Shown here piece after piece: positions 63,245 through 64,000 of a DNA stretch of 64,000 nt (within the stretch, counting starts at the first letter, position 1; each line of letters begins with the position of its first letter). The translations under genes and the position numbers were made by a program. The notes under the pieces were generated by a model that saw only the letters and a program-made list of their open reading frames with translations, was not told the origin of the DNA and searched no databases. The DNA is from Blattamonas nauphoetae (Eukaryota > Preaxostyla > Oxymonadida), in NCBI GenBank assembly GCA_033064195.1, contig JARBJD010000190.1, positions 81,231-145,230 of the forward strand, read 5' to 3'.

Positions 63245-64000
63245 GTGAGAATGAGTGGAGGGAGGAGAAGGCTCGAGGAGAGGAGTTTGGACGTCGCAGA
63301 AGGAAAAATGGGGTCTATCGAAGCGCGGTGAGGAGAAGAAGAGAGGAGTTGGAGGTGATGTGGAGAAGCGAAGAGAGATTGGAGGACGAGGGTGGCGAGT
63401 GGAGGGCGAGGGAGGCGAGTGGAGGAGAAGGCTGGTGACTGGAGGTGACTGGAGGAGAGAGGAGGTGACTGGAGGCGAGTGGAGGTGAGCGGAGGACGAG
63501 GGAGGCGAGTGGAGGTGAGTGGAGGTGACTGGAGGACGAGGGAGGCGAGTGGAGGGCGAGGGAGGCGAGTGGAGGTGAGTGGAGGACGAGGGAGGTGAGT
63601 GGAGGTGAGTGGAGGTGACTGGAGGAGAAGGCTGGTGACTGGAGGTGACTGGAGGTGAGTGGAGGTGAGTGGAGGACGAGGGAGGTGAGTGGAGGGCGAG
63701 GGAGACGAGTGGAGGTGAGTGGAGGACGAGGGAGGTGAGTGGAGGACGAGGGAGACGAGTGGAGGAGAAGGCTGGTGAATGGAGGTGACTGGAGGACGAG
63801 GGAGGTGAGTGGAGGTGAGTGGAGGAGAATGGAGGTGACTGGAGGACGAGGGAGGTGAGTGGAGGTAACTGGAGGAGAAGGCTGGTGACTGGAGGTGACT
63901 GGAGGTGAGTGGAGGTGAGTGGAGGACGAGGGAGGTGAGTGGAGGTGAGTGGGAGGTGACTGGAGGACGAGGGAGGCGGGTGGAGTGGAGGGAGGCGAGG
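63245..64000 (+). repeat. Purine-rich minisatellite
   Basis: Long array of related short units ('ggaggtgagt', 'ggaggacgag', 'ggaggtgact', 'ggaggagaaggctggtgact') in mixed order, running to the end of the window. About 65 percent G and few C on the plus strand. An upstream part (63245-63380) is degenerate. Frames through it are artefacts. Could be subtelomeric, but this is a guess. Confidence 0.85.

Noticed and set aside
63255..63488. 77-codon open frame in the minisatellite
   Set aside because: Pure repeat translation (Gly/Arg/Glu), no start context.
1..64000. Prokaryotic operon structure
   Set aside because: Introns, tandem paralogues with downstream blocks, and eukaryote-specific genes (ESCRT-III, DHHC, calcyphosin-like) exclude it.

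Overview
The window is eukaryotic nuclear DNA from a protist. Protein-coding genes carry short spliceosomal introns (many 29 to 60 nt, GT...AG, pyrimidine-rich 3' ends). Genes are compact and lie on both strands. There are long tandem arrays of lineage-specific paralogues, and many transposable elements. A flavodoxin-ferredoxin fusion of the kind used in anaerobic electron transfer, together with the style of the repeated families, fits an anaerobic flagellate. My best guess is an oxymonad (Preaxostyla, Blattamonas-like); this is inference from remembered protein style, not a database result.

Region by region. (1) 1-11.4 kb is a transposon-invaded island. A decayed minus-strand gene for a large beta-rich surface protein is bracketed by perfect 55-bp inverted repeats (243-297 and 11352-11406). 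Within it sit a 4.67-kb DIRS-type tyrosine-recombinase retrotransposon (2373-7038) and a 2.2-kb Tc1/mariner-like element with TA target duplication (7873-10078). Removing either element rejoins the old gene. (2) 11.4-18.6 kb holds ordinary single-copy genes: a coiled-coil/SPRY-like protein, a calcyphosin-like EF-hand protein and a long-chain acyl-CoA synthetase. (3) 18.7-40 kb mixes two lineage-specific families, a helical-repeat family (family A) and a SPRY-like family (family S, seven units). It is broken up by a 3,991-bp hAT-like element with an 8-bp target duplication that itself contains a nested 948-bp hAT-like element, a second hAT-like element (28881-30610), and three small inverted-repeat elements. 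(4) 40.3-48.7 kb holds single-copy genes: a DHHC palmitoyltransferase, a 1,020-aa coiled-coil protein, ESCRT-III Vps20/CHMP6, a secreted Gly/Met/Gln-rich repeat protein and a homeodomain-like protein. (5) 49-59.4 kb is a tandem array of family A genes (five intact or nearly intact and one clear pseudogene) with decayed gene blocks between them; the part from 50.9 to 59.4 kb is flanked by 300-bp direct repeats. (6) 60-62.6 kb holds the flavodoxin-ferredoxin protein and a multi-pass membrane protein. (7) 63.25-64 kb is a purine-rich minisatellite running off the end.

How the parts relate. Several products carry visible lipid-modification signals (MG start in four family S proteins and in Vps20), and a DHHC S-acyltransferase and an acyl-CoA synthetase lie close by; linkage of function is only a possibility. 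The tandem families A and S look like fast-evolving lineage expansions shaped by unequal exchange and transposon insertion. The clearest novelties are the exactly reconstructable transposon insertions, the DIRS internal complementary region, the paired inverted repeats that resemble the DIRS termini, and a conserved 29-nt intron shared by several family S copies.
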